DNA of 64,000 nt from Taklimakanibacter sp050246735. GTDB lineage: Bacteria > Pseudomonadota > Alphaproteobacteria > Rhizobiales > Aestuariivirgaceae. The translations under genes were made by a program, and so were the position numbers. The DNA lies in NCBI GenBank assembly GCA_050246735.1, contig JBFWVM010000005.1, positions 1 to 64,000 of the forward strand. Reading direction: 5' to 3'. The notes under the pieces are model-generated. The model did not search any database, had not been told where the DNA came from, and saw nothing but the letters and a program-made list of their open reading frames with translations. Of the stretch, positions 35,971 to 44,550 are shown one piece after another; position 1 is the stretch's first letter, and each line of letters starts with the position of its first letter.

Positions 35971-36489
35971 ATGGCTCCGATCTCCGTCTCGACATCGAGC
36001 CTCGCGGCCGTCGCCGCGAGCATCCGGCGCAAGACGGGATGGACCGCGATCCCCTCCCGCCGCGCCATTTCCCGGGCCATGCGGCTTCTCGAGGTCATCC
36101 GCCGCAACATCGACGAGATCGAGCGCGACGTTCAGCGTGGCGAATATCGCATCGGCAAATCCTTCGACTTCCATCGCGCCATTGCCGTCGCTTCGCAGAA
36201 CCCCTTCATCGTCGAGGCGCTCGTCCGGGTGCAGGACTTCATCGGCTTCAAGATCTACATGGCGCGCTCCATGAGCCTGCCCAATCCGGTCGAGCGGCTT
36301 GCGCTGGTCAATGGCGAGCACTCGGCGATCCTCTCGCATATCGAGCGGCGCGAAAGCGGCGCGGCCCGCGACCTGATGCGCAGTCACATCGAGCGGGCCC
36401 GCGATCTCTTCCTGGGCTGCCTGCCTCTCGATGGCGATGGCGGCTTTGCCGGAACGGCGGCGGAAAGTCGTCAGCCCGCCGTCACGTGA
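35971..36489 (+). pseudogene. Truncated GntR/FCD regulator (C-terminal domain only)
   Basis: From about 36079 the frame encodes the latter part of an FCD domain (EIERDVQRGEYRIGKSFDFHRAIAVASQNPFIVEALVRV, given here only by its key parts FDFHRAIA, EHSAI and HIERARDLF). The entire winged HTH and the first FCD helices are missing. Upstream sequence has no family resemblance. The tail overlaps the convergent dipeptidase stop. Best read as a degraded regulator, although a DNA-binding-free FCD protein cannot be excluded. Confidence 0.7.
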
Positions 36490-37480
36490 CCGGCAGCGCC
36501 CGTTCATGCCGGCGCAGCACCCTCATATAATTGCCGCCCAGTATGCCGTGGACATCGGCCTGCGAATAGCCCGCTCCCAGCATGAGAAGGGCGAGCTCGC
36601 GGATCTGCTCGGGCTGCACATGCGCAGGGTAGATCGGCGCGGCGCCGTCATTGTCGGGCCACATGTCGGGATTGTCCTGCATCCATTGCCAGATGGCGTC
36701 GTAATCCTTCACATAGTCGAGCCCGATGCCGACATGCTCGGGTCCCACCAGGCCGGCGATGTAGTCGACATGCCGGAACATCGCTTCCGTGCCGGCGTCC
36801 CTGTCGCCCAGGAACTCGTTCACGCCGTTCACGCCGATGAGGCCGCCCGTCCGGGCGCAGGCGCGGATCTGGTCGTCCTTGATGTTGCGGTAATGGGGCA
36901 CGAGGGCGAAGGCGTTGGAATGGGAGAAGATGAAGGGCCGGGCCGAGACCTCCATCGCCTCCATGGTGGTCCGGTAGCCGGTATGCGAGCCGTCGACGAT
37001 GATCGCCGACTTGTTCAACGCTTCGATGAGCCTCACGCCGAAGCGGCTCAGGCCCGCATCGGTGCGCTCGACGCAGCCGTCGCCCACCAGGTTCTTTTGA
37101 TTGTAGGCCAGCAGCACATGCCGGATGCCTAGTCCGGCGAAGAGCTCGACCAGCTCGACCGAGCTCTCGAAGGGATCGGTGCCCTGGAAATGCAATCCGA
37201 CGGCGAGCCTGCCCTCGCGCTTGGCGGCGATGATCTCATCGGCCGTGGTCACGAGACGAAGCTGGTCGGGGCGCTCGGCGATATGCGCCTTCACCCGGGC
37301 GATGTGCCGGACCGTGGCGCCGAGGGAGTCTTCGCGCAGGTTCACCGTCAGGGAGACGAAATCCACGCCGGCCTTCTTGAAGCGCGGCAAGGTGATGTCC
37401 CTGTCGACCATGTGCCCGGCGTTCCAGGGCAAGGTCATGTCGCAAACGATCGGATTTCCTAGCGGGTCGCCGGTGCTCAT
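36482..37480 (-). CDS. M19 (membrane dipeptidase-like) metallo-hydrolase with altered metal site
   Basis: 332 aa TIM-barrel of the renal-dipeptidase family. Recognisable elements: GIRHVLLAYNQKN, GLSRFGVRLIEALN, the second-metal histidines H166 (VDGSHTG) and H187 (IFSHSNA). The usual first-site motif HxD near the N-terminus is replaced by IVCDMTLPW, and the bridging Glu of the EG motif appears as Q99 (HFQGTDP). Chemistry may therefore differ from classic dipeptidases. It follows the orphan peptide-type binding protein by 41 bp, probably in one transcript. Confidence 0.85.
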   Translation of the reverse strand: MSTGDPLGNPIVCDMTLPWNAGHMVDRDITLPRFKKAGVDFVSLTVNLREDSLGATVRHIARVKAHIAERPDQLRLVTTADEIIAAKREGRLAVGLHFQGTDPFESSVELVELFAGLGIRHVLLAYNQKNLVGDGCVERTDAGLSRFGVRLIEALNKSAIIVDGSHTGYRTTMEAMEVSARPFIFSHSNAFALVPHYRNIKDDQIRACARTGGLIGVNGVNEFLGDRDAGTEAMFRHVDYIAGLVGPEHVGIGLDYVKDYDAIWQWMQDNPDMWPDNDGAAPIYPAHVQPEQIRELALLMLGAGYSQADVHGILGGNYMRVLRRHERALPVT

Positions 37481-37521
37481 GCGAAGCTCGTCTCGAAGAA
37501 GGGATGGTGGTTGCAGGAGGA

Positions 37522-39072
37522 TCAGCTCTCGAGCCACACCTGCTCGGCGCAGTGACCGCCCATCTGGTCGCTGTTCGGATTGGGCCGGAACCCCCCGACT
37601 CTCGCGCCATGGGCATCGATATTGTCGGCAAAGACCGGAATGAGATAGCCGCCGGTTTCCCAGATCATCTTCTGCATGGTGCCATACATGGCCTTCCGCT
37701 CGGCCTGGTCGGCGGTCGCGCGCGCCTTGAGCAGGAGCCGGTCGAATTCGGCGTTCTTCCAGAACGTGTCGTTCCACGGCGAGTCGCTGCGATAGCCGAG
37801 CGACAGCATGAGATCGGCCGTCGGCCGCCCGCCGAACCAGCTCATGTAGAACGGCTTCTTCATCCAGATGTTTTCCCAATAGCCGTCATCCGGCTCCTTC
37901 ACGACATTGACCGCGATCCCCGCCGCCTGGGCCGATTGCTGGAACAGGAGGGCCATGTCGACGGCGCCGGCAAAGGCCCCGTCGGCGGCGGAAAGGTCTA
38001 TCGCGAGGTTCGAAAGCCCGGCCTTGCCCAGATAGTGCTTCGCCTTGTCGGGATCGTAGTCATGCTGCGGCAGCTTTTCGAACATCGGGTCGCTCTCGGG
38101 AATCGAATGGTCGTTGCCGATGCTGCCATAGCCCGCCAGCACCAGCTTGAGGATCGCCTGCCGGTCGATCGCATGCTTGAGGGCGAGGCGGACATTGACG
38201 TCCGAGAAGGGCGCCGCGCTGGTATTCATGACGAAGCAGTAATGGGTGCGTCCGGGCGACGAGACGACCTTGGCCGAGCCCGACGCCTGCAGCCTTTGGG
38301 CCGAGCGGGTGTCGACGCGGTTGACGATGTCGACGTCGCCGGCCTGCAGCGCATTGAGCCGCGCCGTCCAGTCGTTGATCGCGGTGACCTCGACCGCGCC
38401 GACATGGGGATAGCCGTCGCGGAAATAGGTCCTGTTGCGCTCGGCATGGGACTTGACGCCGGCATCGTAGCTTTTCATGGCGAAGGGGCCGGTGCCGATG
38501 GGCTTGCTCCAGTCCGCGAAACCGTCGGGCACGATGCCCAGATGATAGTCGGCGAGCACATAGGGAAAGCCGGCGTCGCCGCTCTTGAGCTCGATCTTGA
38601 GCGTATCGGCGCCGTCATTGGTGAGGCGCGTGACGCCGGCAAGCAGCGCCTTGGCGCCGGATTTCGAGTCCTTCGCGATATGCCGGCCGATGGAATAGAT
38701 CACATCCTGGACGGCGAGCGTCTTGCCGTTGTGGAACTCGACGCTCCGGCGCAGGTCGAAGCGCCAGACGTCGAGCGCCGCATTGGCGCTCCAGCGCTCG
38801 GCGAGGCCCGGCACCAGCTGCGTCCTGTCGTCGATATCGACGAGGCAGCTGTAGGTCTGCTGGTTGAGATTGGCGCCCAGCGAATTCTGCGTCGTCGTCG
38901 GGTCCATGCTGTCGGTGGTGCTGGCCCCGCCCAGGCCGAGCCGCAGTACGCCGCCCGGCCGCGGCTCCCCGGCGAGGACGTTTCGTCCGGCGGCCATGAG
39001 GCCGGCCGCCGCGCCGGCCCCGAGAAGAGACCTGCGGCTGAGACCCGCTCCGCCTTGCTCATTCCGTTTCAT
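37522..39072 (-). CDS. ABC transporter substrate-binding protein, family 5, orphan (second copy)
   Basis: 516 aa. Twin-arginine signal (LSRRSLLGAGAAAG); mature region with VEFHNGKTLAVQDVIYSIG and C-terminal WNDTFWKNAEFDRL, both nearly shared with the 2902-4455 protein, so the two are paralogues. ATG 39072 follows GGAAGGA. No permease or ATPase adjoins. The downstream M19-type hydrolase may process the ligand, and the LysR gene 92 bp upstream, read in the same direction, may regulate it. Confidence 0.9.
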   Translation of the reverse strand: MKRNEQGGAGLSRRSLLGAGAAAGLMAAGRNVLAGEPRPGGVLRLGLGGASTTDSMDPTTTQNSLGANLNQQTYSCLVDIDDRTQLVPGLAERWSANAALDVWRFDLRRSVEFHNGKTLAVQDVIYSIGRHIAKDSKSGAKALLAGVTRLTNDGADTLKIELKSGDAGFPYVLADYHLGIVPDGFADWSKPIGTGPFAMKSYDAGVKSHAERNRTYFRDGYPHVGAVEVTAINDWTARLNALQAGDVDIVNRVDTRSAQRLQASGSAKVVSSPGRTHYCFVMNTSAAPFSDVNVRLALKHAIDRQAILKLVLAGYGSIGNDHSIPESDPMFEKLPQHDYDPDKAKHYLGKAGLSNLAIDLSAADGAFAGAVDMALLFQQSAQAAGIAVNVVKEPDDGYWENIWMKKPFYMSWFGGRPTADLMLSLGYRSDSPWNDTFWKNAEFDRLLLKARATADQAERKAMYGTMQKMIWETGGYLIPVFADNIDAHGARVGGFRPNPNSDQMGGHCAEQVWLES

Positions 39073-39164
39073 CGTCAATTCCTTCCGGCAGCCGACGATG
39101 ATTTCTCGGTTCGCCGCGGCCCTTTGGCAAACGAGATTAAGCATGCGAGGGTTGTGAGGATTCC

Positions 39165-40112
39165 TCACACCCTGCGCCGCGGCTTGCGGCTCGACCCGGG
39201 CCTGGGCGTGGCGGGCTCCGGCGGCGGGCGATGCGCCTGCGTCTCGGCGATGAGCCAGTCGATGAAGGTGCGGACCAGCGGGCTGCGCCCGATCTCGCGC
39301 CGATGGACGATGTAGAAGGCCTCGGGCGCCGCGATCTTGATGTCGATGGGCACGACGAGCCGCCCTTCGGCGAGGAGATCGACGCCGGTGAGGCTGTCGC
39401 ACAGCGCGATGCCATGGCCATAGATCGCCGCGAGCGTCGCGAGATGGGCATCGGACATCACGTGCCGCGACCCGATGTTGAGCTCAGACAGGCCGGCGGC
39501 ATTGAGCCAGGTGGTCCATTCGCGCCCGCCGTCGGCGTGGAGAAGCGCATGGCCGCGCAGGTCGTCGACGGTGCGGATCGGACGCGTATTGATCAAGGCC
39601 GGGCTGCAGACCGGGAAGAGCGAAGGCTCGAACCACAATCTCCAGTCCCGGTTGGGCCAGGCTTCGACGCCGTAGGTGATCCACACGTCGATATCCTGCG
39701 TCCTGACCCTCTTCCTGTCGTTGGTGGCGACGAGCTTGAGCCGCACTCCCGGATGGCGCTGCGCGAAGCGGTTCAGGCGCGGCAGGAGCCAGAAGGTCAT
39801 GAGCGACGGCAGGCAGGCGATGGCGAGGTCGCCTTCGGCGGTGGGTTGGGTGAGCTCGGCGACGGCGTCGGTGATCGAGGCGAAAGCCAGCGTCACGCGC
39901 GGCAGCAGCGCCTCGCCTTGCGGCGACAGCTTGAGCGCATTGCCGTCGCGGACGAGAAGCTCGGTCTTCAAGGCTCTTTCGAGGGCGCGGACCTGGTGGC
40001 TGACGGCGCCGTGGGTGACGTTGAGCTCGGCCGCGGCGCGCGACATGGACAGGTGCCGCGCCGCCGCTTCGAAGGCGCGCAAGGGATTGAGGGGCGGCAG
40101 CCGCTTGGCCAT
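39165..40112 (-). CDS. LysR family transcriptional regulator (GcvA-like)
   Basis: 315 aa. HTH opens LPPLNPLRAFEAAARH with VTHGAVSHQVRALE. The effector domain contains VCSPALINT and GHGIALCDS. A basic, Pro-rich tail (RPGSSRKPRRRV) extends past the usual end. It is co-directional with the orphan binding-protein and dipeptidase genes and is their likely controller. Confidence 0.93.
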   Translation of the reverse strand: MAKRLPPLNPLRAFEAAARHLSMSRAAAELNVTHGAVSHQVRALERALKTELLVRDGNALKLSPQGEALLPRVTLAFASITDAVAELTQPTAEGDLAIACLPSLMTFWLLPRLNRFAQRHPGVRLKLVATNDRKRVRTQDIDVWITYGVEAWPNRDWRLWFEPSLFPVCSPALINTRPIRTVDDLRGHALLHADGGREWTTWLNAAGLSELNIGSRHVMSDAHLATLAAIYGHGIALCDSLTGVDLLAEGRLVVPIDIKIAAPEAFYIVHRREIGRSPLVRTFIDWLIAETQAHRPPPEPATPRPGSSRKPRRRV

Positions 40113-40122
40113 GGCGGTCGGG

Positions 40123-40587
40123 CTACTTCACCGGTAGCGCATGCGAGCGCTTCACCTCGCCGAGCGCGAAGCTCGATTCGATCGAGGCGACGCCGTCGAG
40201 CCGCGTCAGCTTCTCCTTCAGGAAGCGCTCATAGGCTTCGAGGTCGCTCACCACGACGCGCATCAGATAGTCGCGCTGCCCGGTCATCAGGAAGCAGTCG
40301 ACGACCTCGGGCCAGCGCGCGATCGCCTGGGCGAAGCGGTCGAGCTCCTCCTCGCGCTGGCGCTCGAGCTTGACCGACGCGAAGACGCTGATCGGCAGGC
40401 CGACCTTGGCGGGATCGATGACGGCGGCGTAGCCCTTGATGATGCCCGCCTTCTCCAGGTTGCGCACCCGGCGCGCGCAGGGGCTGGCCGAAAGGCCAAC
40501 CGTCTCGGCCAGCTGCTGCACCGGCATCCGCCCGTCCATCTGCAGCGCCCGCACGATCCGCAGATCGATGTCGTCCAGTTTCATCAT
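40123..40587 (-). CDS. Lrp/AsnC family regulator (MdeR-like position)
   Basis: 154 aa. N-terminal HTH with LAETVGLSASPCARRVRNLEKAGIIKGY and C-terminal RAM/ligand domain (FLMTGQRDYLMRVVVSDLEAYERFL). It is divergent from the E1-like enzyme gene with a perfect 17-bp palindrome between them. In Pseudomonas putida an Lrp-type regulator (MdeR) controls mdeA-mdeB; gene position and partner type fit that model, without mdeA. Confidence 0.93.
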   Translation of the reverse strand: MMKLDDIDLRIVRALQMDGRMPVQQLAETVGLSASPCARRVRNLEKAGIIKGYAAVIDPAKVGLPISVFASVKLERQREEELDRFAQAIARWPEVVDCFLMTGQRDYLMRVVVSDLEAYERFLKEKLTRLDGVASIESSFALGEVKRSHALPVK

Positions 40588-40617
40588 TGGCTGATTTTTT
40601 CGCTATCTGCGTCAGAG

Positions 40618-40634
40618 TTGGCGATTATCGCCAA
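40618..40634. promoter_or_regulatory. Perfect 17-bp palindrome, putative Lrp-type operator
   Basis: TTGGCGAT-T-ATCGCCAA: 8-bp perfect arms about a single central T. It lies 31 bp upstream of the Lrp-type ATG and 82 bp upstream of the E1-like gene, placed to control both. Confidence 0.75.
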
Positions 40635-40715
40635 TAATGCTTGTCCAGCAAGTCGAAATTGGCAAGAACGACCCGGTCGGGTTTGTTAGCTTGCGGGTGT
40701 TTCCAGGAGCTGACC

Positions 40716-43112
40716 ATGACCGACCCCCGCCTGCCCATCCTCGCCGATCTCGAACGCAAGGTGCTGTGGCTTGCGACCTGGATGATCCACAATGCCAACA
40801 ACCTGCGCCCGAAGGGCGACGGGCTCAAGGTCGGCGGCCATCAGGCGTCCTCGGCCTCGCTCGCCACCATCATGACGGCGCTCTATTTCGCGGTGCTGAG
40901 GCCCGAGGACCGCGTGGCGGTCAAGCCGCATGCGAGCCCGGTCTTCCATGCCATCCAGTATCTCTTCGGCAACCAGGACAGGGAAAAGCTCGAAGCCTTT
41001 CGCGGCTTCGGCGGCGCCCAGTCCTATCCATCGCGCACCAAGGATGCGGACGACGTCGATTTCTCCACCGGCTCCGTCGGCCTCGGCGTGGCGCAGACCC
41101 TCTTCGCCTCGCTGGTGCAGGACTATGTGCGCGCCAGGGGCTGGGGCAAGGACCGCCCCGAGGGCCGCATGGTGGCGCTCGTCGGCGACGCCGAGATGGA
41201 CGAGGGCAATATCTTCGAGGCCCTGCTGGAAGGCTGGAAGCACGGCCTGCGCAATTGCTGGTGGGTCGTCGACTACAACCGCCAGAGCCTCGATGCGGTG
41301 GTGCGCGAAGGCCTGTGGCAGCGTTTCGAGGACGTCTTCCGCAATTTCGGCTGGGACGTCGTCATCCTGAAATATGGCGCGCTGCTCGAGGCGGCCTTCG
41401 CCGAGCCCGGCGGCGAGCGCCTGCGCGCCTGGATCGACAATTGTCCGAACCAGCTCTATTCGGCCCTGACCTTCCAGGGCGGCGCCGCCTGGCGCCGGCG
41501 CATCCTCGACGATATCGGCGATCAGGGCGACGTCTCGCGGCTGATCGAGAGCCGCTCCGATGCCGAGCTCCAGAGTCTCATGACCAATCTCGGCGGGCAT
41601 GACCTGCCCTCGCTGCTCGACGCCTTCGCCGCGGCCGGGCGGCATGACCGGCCGGTCTGCTTCATCGCCTACACGATCAAGGGCTTCGGCCTGCCGCTCG
41701 CCGGCCATAAGGACAATCATGCCGGGCTGATGACGGCGGCGCAGACGGAAGCTTTGCGCGAGGCGCTCGGCGTGAGGCCCGGTCACGAATGGGAGCCCTT
41801 CGAGGGCCTGGCGACGCCCGCCGCACGGCTTGCGGACTTCATCCGGGCGGCGCCCTTCAACCGGGAAGGCCGCCGCCGCTTCGCCGCGGCGCGGATCGAC
41901 GTCCCGGAAGAGATCGCCGCCGCGCAGCCGGCCGTCACCTCGACGCAGACGGGCTTCGGCCTCCTGCTGAACGAGATCGCCAAGAGCGAGAGCGGGCTGG
42001 CGCGCCGCATCGTCACCGCCTCGCCCGACGTGACGGTGTCGACCAATCTCGGCGGCTGGGTCAACCGGCGCGGGCTTTTCGCGCGCACCGAGATGGCGGA
42101 CACCTTCAAGAAGGAGCGCATCGCCTCGACCTTCACCTGGGAGTTCTCGCCGCAAGGCCAGCATTTCGAGCTCGGCATCGCCGAGATGAATCTCTTCATC
42201 CTGCTGTCGGGCCTCGGCCTGTCGCATTCCCTGTTCGGCGAGAGGCTGATCCCCGTCGGCACGCTCTACGATCCGTTCATCGCGCGCGGCCTCGACGCCC
42301 TGAACTATGCCTGCTACCAGGACGCCCGCTTCATCCTGGCGGCGACGCCGTCCGGCGTCACGCTGGCGCCGGAGGGCGGCGCGCACCAGTCGATCGCCAC
42401 GCCGCTCATCGGCCTGGCGCAGGACGGGCTGGCGAGCTTCGAGCCGGCCTTCGTCGACGAGCTCGCCGTCATCCTGCGTTTCGCCTTTGACTACATCCAG
42501 CGCTCGGACGCGGCGAAGGTCGACGAGACGACCTGGCTGCGCGACGCGCTGGGCGGCTCGGTCTATCTCAGGCTGTCGACGCGGCCTCTCGAGCAGCCGG
42601 CGCGCGCGATGAGCCCCGGGCTCCGCGAGGCCATCGTCAATGGCGGCTACTGGATGAGGCGGCCCGGTCCCAATGCGCAGGTGGTCGTCGCCTATGCCGG
42701 CTGCGTGGCGCCGGAGGCGATCGAGGCGGTCGGCCTCATGGCCGAGGACCGGCGCGACATCGGTCTTCTCGCCGTCACCTCGGCCGACCGGCTCAATGCC
42801 GGCTGGACCGCGGCGCAGAAGGCGCGCGAGCACGGGCTCGTCCATGCCAGGAGCCATGTCGAGCGCCTGCTCGCCGATGTGCCGGCGCATTGCGCGCTGG
42901 TCACGGTGATCGACGGCCATCCGGCGACACTTGCCTGGCTCGGCGCCGTCGCCGGCCACCGCACCCGTTCCCTGGGCGTGGAGCATTTCGGCCAGACCGG
43001 CACCATCGCCGATCTCTACCGCCATTACGGCATCGACGCGAACGGCATCGTCGCGGCGGCGCAGGCGGTGTCGCCGGGCCGGCCGATCCGCCAGTTCAAG
43101 CTGATCGGGTGA
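40716..43112 (+). CDS. Pyruvate dehydrogenase E1 (AceE)-like 2-oxo acid dehydrogenase, MdeB type
   Basis: 798 aa homodimeric-type E1 with transketolase fold. The TPP motif is GDAEMDEGN at about 157-165 with N188 downstream; FSTGSVGLG and TIKGFGLPLAGHKDNHAGLM are AceE features, and the pyrimidine/C-terminal domains follow. It should decarboxylate a 2-oxo acid such as 2-oxobutyrate or pyruvate. It is shorter than E. coli AceE (about 887 aa), and no E2 or E3 gene adjoins. ATG 40716 has AGGAG upstream; an upstream frame extension lies in the promoter and is rejected. Confidence 0.87.
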   Translation: MTDPRLPILADLERKVLWLATWMIHNANNLRPKGDGLKVGGHQASSASLATIMTALYFAVLRPEDRVAVKPHASPVFHAIQYLFGNQDREKLEAFRGFGGAQSYPSRTKDADDVDFSTGSVGLGVAQTLFASLVQDYVRARGWGKDRPEGRMVALVGDAEMDEGNIFEALLEGWKHGLRNCWWVVDYNRQSLDAVVREGLWQRFEDVFRNFGWDVVILKYGALLEAAFAEPGGERLRAWIDNCPNQLYSALTFQGGAAWRRRILDDIGDQGDVSRLIESRSDAELQSLMTNLGGHDLPSLLDAFAAAGRHDRPVCFIAYTIKGFGLPLAGHKDNHAGLMTAAQTEALREALGVRPGHEWEPFEGLATPAARLADFIRAAPFNREGRRRFAAARIDVPEEIAAAQPAVTSTQTGFGLLLNEIAKSESGLARRIVTASPDVTVSTNLGGWVNRRGLFARTEMADTFKKERIASTFTWEFSPQGQHFELGIAEMNLFILLSGLGLSHSLFGERLIPVGTLYDPFIARGLDALNYACYQDARFILAATPSGVTLAPEGGAHQSIATPLIGLAQDGLASFEPAFVDELAVILRFAFDYIQRSDAAKVDETTWLRDALGGSVYLRLSTRPLEQPARAMSPGLREAIVNGGYWMRRPGPNAQVVVAYAGCVAPEAIEAVGLMAEDRRDIGLLAVTSADRLNAGWTAAQKAREHGLVHARSHVERLLADVPAHCALVTVIDGHPATLAWLGAVAGHRTRSLGVEHFGQTGTIADLYRHYGIDANGIVAAAQAVSPGRPIRQFKLIG

Positions 43113-43118
43113 GCGGCC

Positions 43119-43367
43119 TCACACATTGAGCCGATGCTCGAGATAGGCCTGGTGCTCGCGTGACAGGTGGCAGGCGAGCTCGACGTCGCCCGCTTTGATG
43201 GCATCGACGATCGGCTGACGGCTTTCCGCGGCCTTCATGAAGTCGATGCCGGGCTCCGACAGGGTCACGCGCGTGTGGATCCCGAGATGGAGCGAATCCC
43301 ACAGCTTGAGCAGGAGCTCGTTGCCGGCGGCCGCCACGATGATGCGGTGGAACCGGACCACCCCCGG
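43119..43367 (-). pseudogene. Truncated GntR/FCD regulator, C-terminal fragment
   Basis: The frame reads VRFHRIIVAAAGNELLLKLWDSL and continues as an FCD C-terminus (EPGIDFMKAAESRQPIVDAI, HLSREHQAYLEHRL). The N-terminal HTH and half of the FCD domain are absent. Sequence homology breaks at about 43367-43380, where the LysR gene of the phosphonate segment ends. It marks the left edge of a rearranged segment. Confidence 0.8.
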
Positions 43368-43379
43368 CAAGGTTCGTCC

Positions 43380-44282
43380 TCACCCCTGCGCGGCGGCAGC
43401 TTCCGCAAGCAGCCAGTCCCGGAATGCCTGAACATTCGGCCGCTTCGCGCGTTCCTTGCGATAGGTGATCCAGTACGCGTCTTCTGCCGTCAGCTTTATG
43501 TTGAAAAGCGGCACCAGCCTTCCGGCGGCGATCTCTCCGGCCACCAGGGCCGACCGCCCCAGCGCAACTCCGAAGCCGTTGATCGCGGCGTGGATAGCGG
43601 TGACGGACTGGTCGAAATGCAAGCCGGGCTTGACCGGCAATCCGGACTGGCCCGCCGCAGCGAACCACCTTTCCCAGCTTTCCCTGTATCCGCTCACGTG
43701 AAGCAGGGTCTGGCGCTCCAGGGACTCGATCGTGGGGATGCCACCCGGTCTCTCCAGCAGCGCTGGACTGCACACTGGAAACACCCGCTCGCGCATCAGC
43801 AGAAGGCATTCGACGTCGGGCCACATCCCCGCGCCGTTCTGAACCTGAATGTCGGCGTCCTGCTCACCGGACTTGTCCGTCCACCCCATGGCCAGCAGCC
43901 TGATGTCCACGGCGGGATGACTGACATGAAACCGCGCAAGCCGCGGGGCGAGCCATTGGACCGAGAAGGATGATGGGACCCGGCAGGTCAAGGTCCCGCC
44001 ATTGTCATAGGCACGGAGACCCTCGATGCCCGACTCCAGCAGGTCGAAGGCCCTCATCAGTTTGGGCAGCCAGGCCTGGCCTGCATCGGTCAGAAACAGC
44101 TGGTTGTTCACGCGCCGGAAAAGCATGACGTTCAGCCGGTTCTCGAGCGCTTTGATCTGCTGGCTCACCGCCGCCTGGGTCACGCTCAGCTCTTCGGCCG
44201 CGCGCGTGAAACTGAGATGCCGGGCCGCGGCCTCGAAAGCCCGGATGCCGTTCATCTGAGGAAGGCGACGATTGCAGACCAC
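43380..44282 (-). CDS. LysR family transcriptional regulator (GcvA-like)
   Basis: 300 aa. HTH with MNGIRAFEAAARHLSFTRAAEELSVTQAAVSQQIKALE (key part AAVSQQIKALE), effector domain with VCSPALLER. It starts with GTG 44282 after GGAGA; an internal ATG at 44255 would cut into the HTH. It is divergent from the aminoethylphosphonate-type importer (268-bp gap) and probably regulates it. Confidence 0.92.
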   Translation of the reverse strand: MVCNRRLPQMNGIRAFEAAARHLSFTRAAEELSVTQAAVSQQIKALENRLNVMLFRRVNNQLFLTDAGQAWLPKLMRAFDLLESGIEGLRAYDNGGTLTCRVPSSFSVQWLAPRLARFHVSHPAVDIRLLAMGWTDKSGEQDADIQVQNGAGMWPDVECLLLMRERVFPVCSPALLERPGGIPTIESLERQTLLHVSGYRESWERWFAAAGQSGLPVKPGLHFDQSVTAIHAAINGFGVALGRSALVAGEIAAGRLVPLFNIKLTAEDAYWITYRKERAKRPNVQAFRDWLLAEAAAAQG

Positions 44283-44421
44283 GGATCTCCACTAGCTTTT
44301 CTAGGGTACTTCGACAAGAATTTATAGTTTGCGGGCGGATCGGGATATTCATAGCCTGCTGGTGCAATGCGCCGACGCCGCCGGGCAAAGTCGCGTAGAA
44401 GAGAACCGTAACAATAGTGTC

Positions 44422-44434
44422 ACCTCGCTGAGGT
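44422..44434. promoter_or_regulatory. Small palindrome in the LysR/AEP-importer promoter region
   Basis: ACCTC-GCT-GAGGT, perfect 5-bp arms, in the 268-bp divergent gap (44283-44550). Candidate LysR site. CTAG-CTTTT-CTAG near the LysR start is a further short repeat. Nothing else is recognisable in the gap. Confidence 0.4.
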
Positions 44435-44550
44435 AACCGTTCCGGCACGATGCGCACGGCAAGTGGGTCGCGTGGGTACCCAAGAAAAACTGTGTGGATC
44501 GCCGCAGTGCACCCGGCCCCTTTCCGGTGCCGATCCTTGAGGGTTCAACA

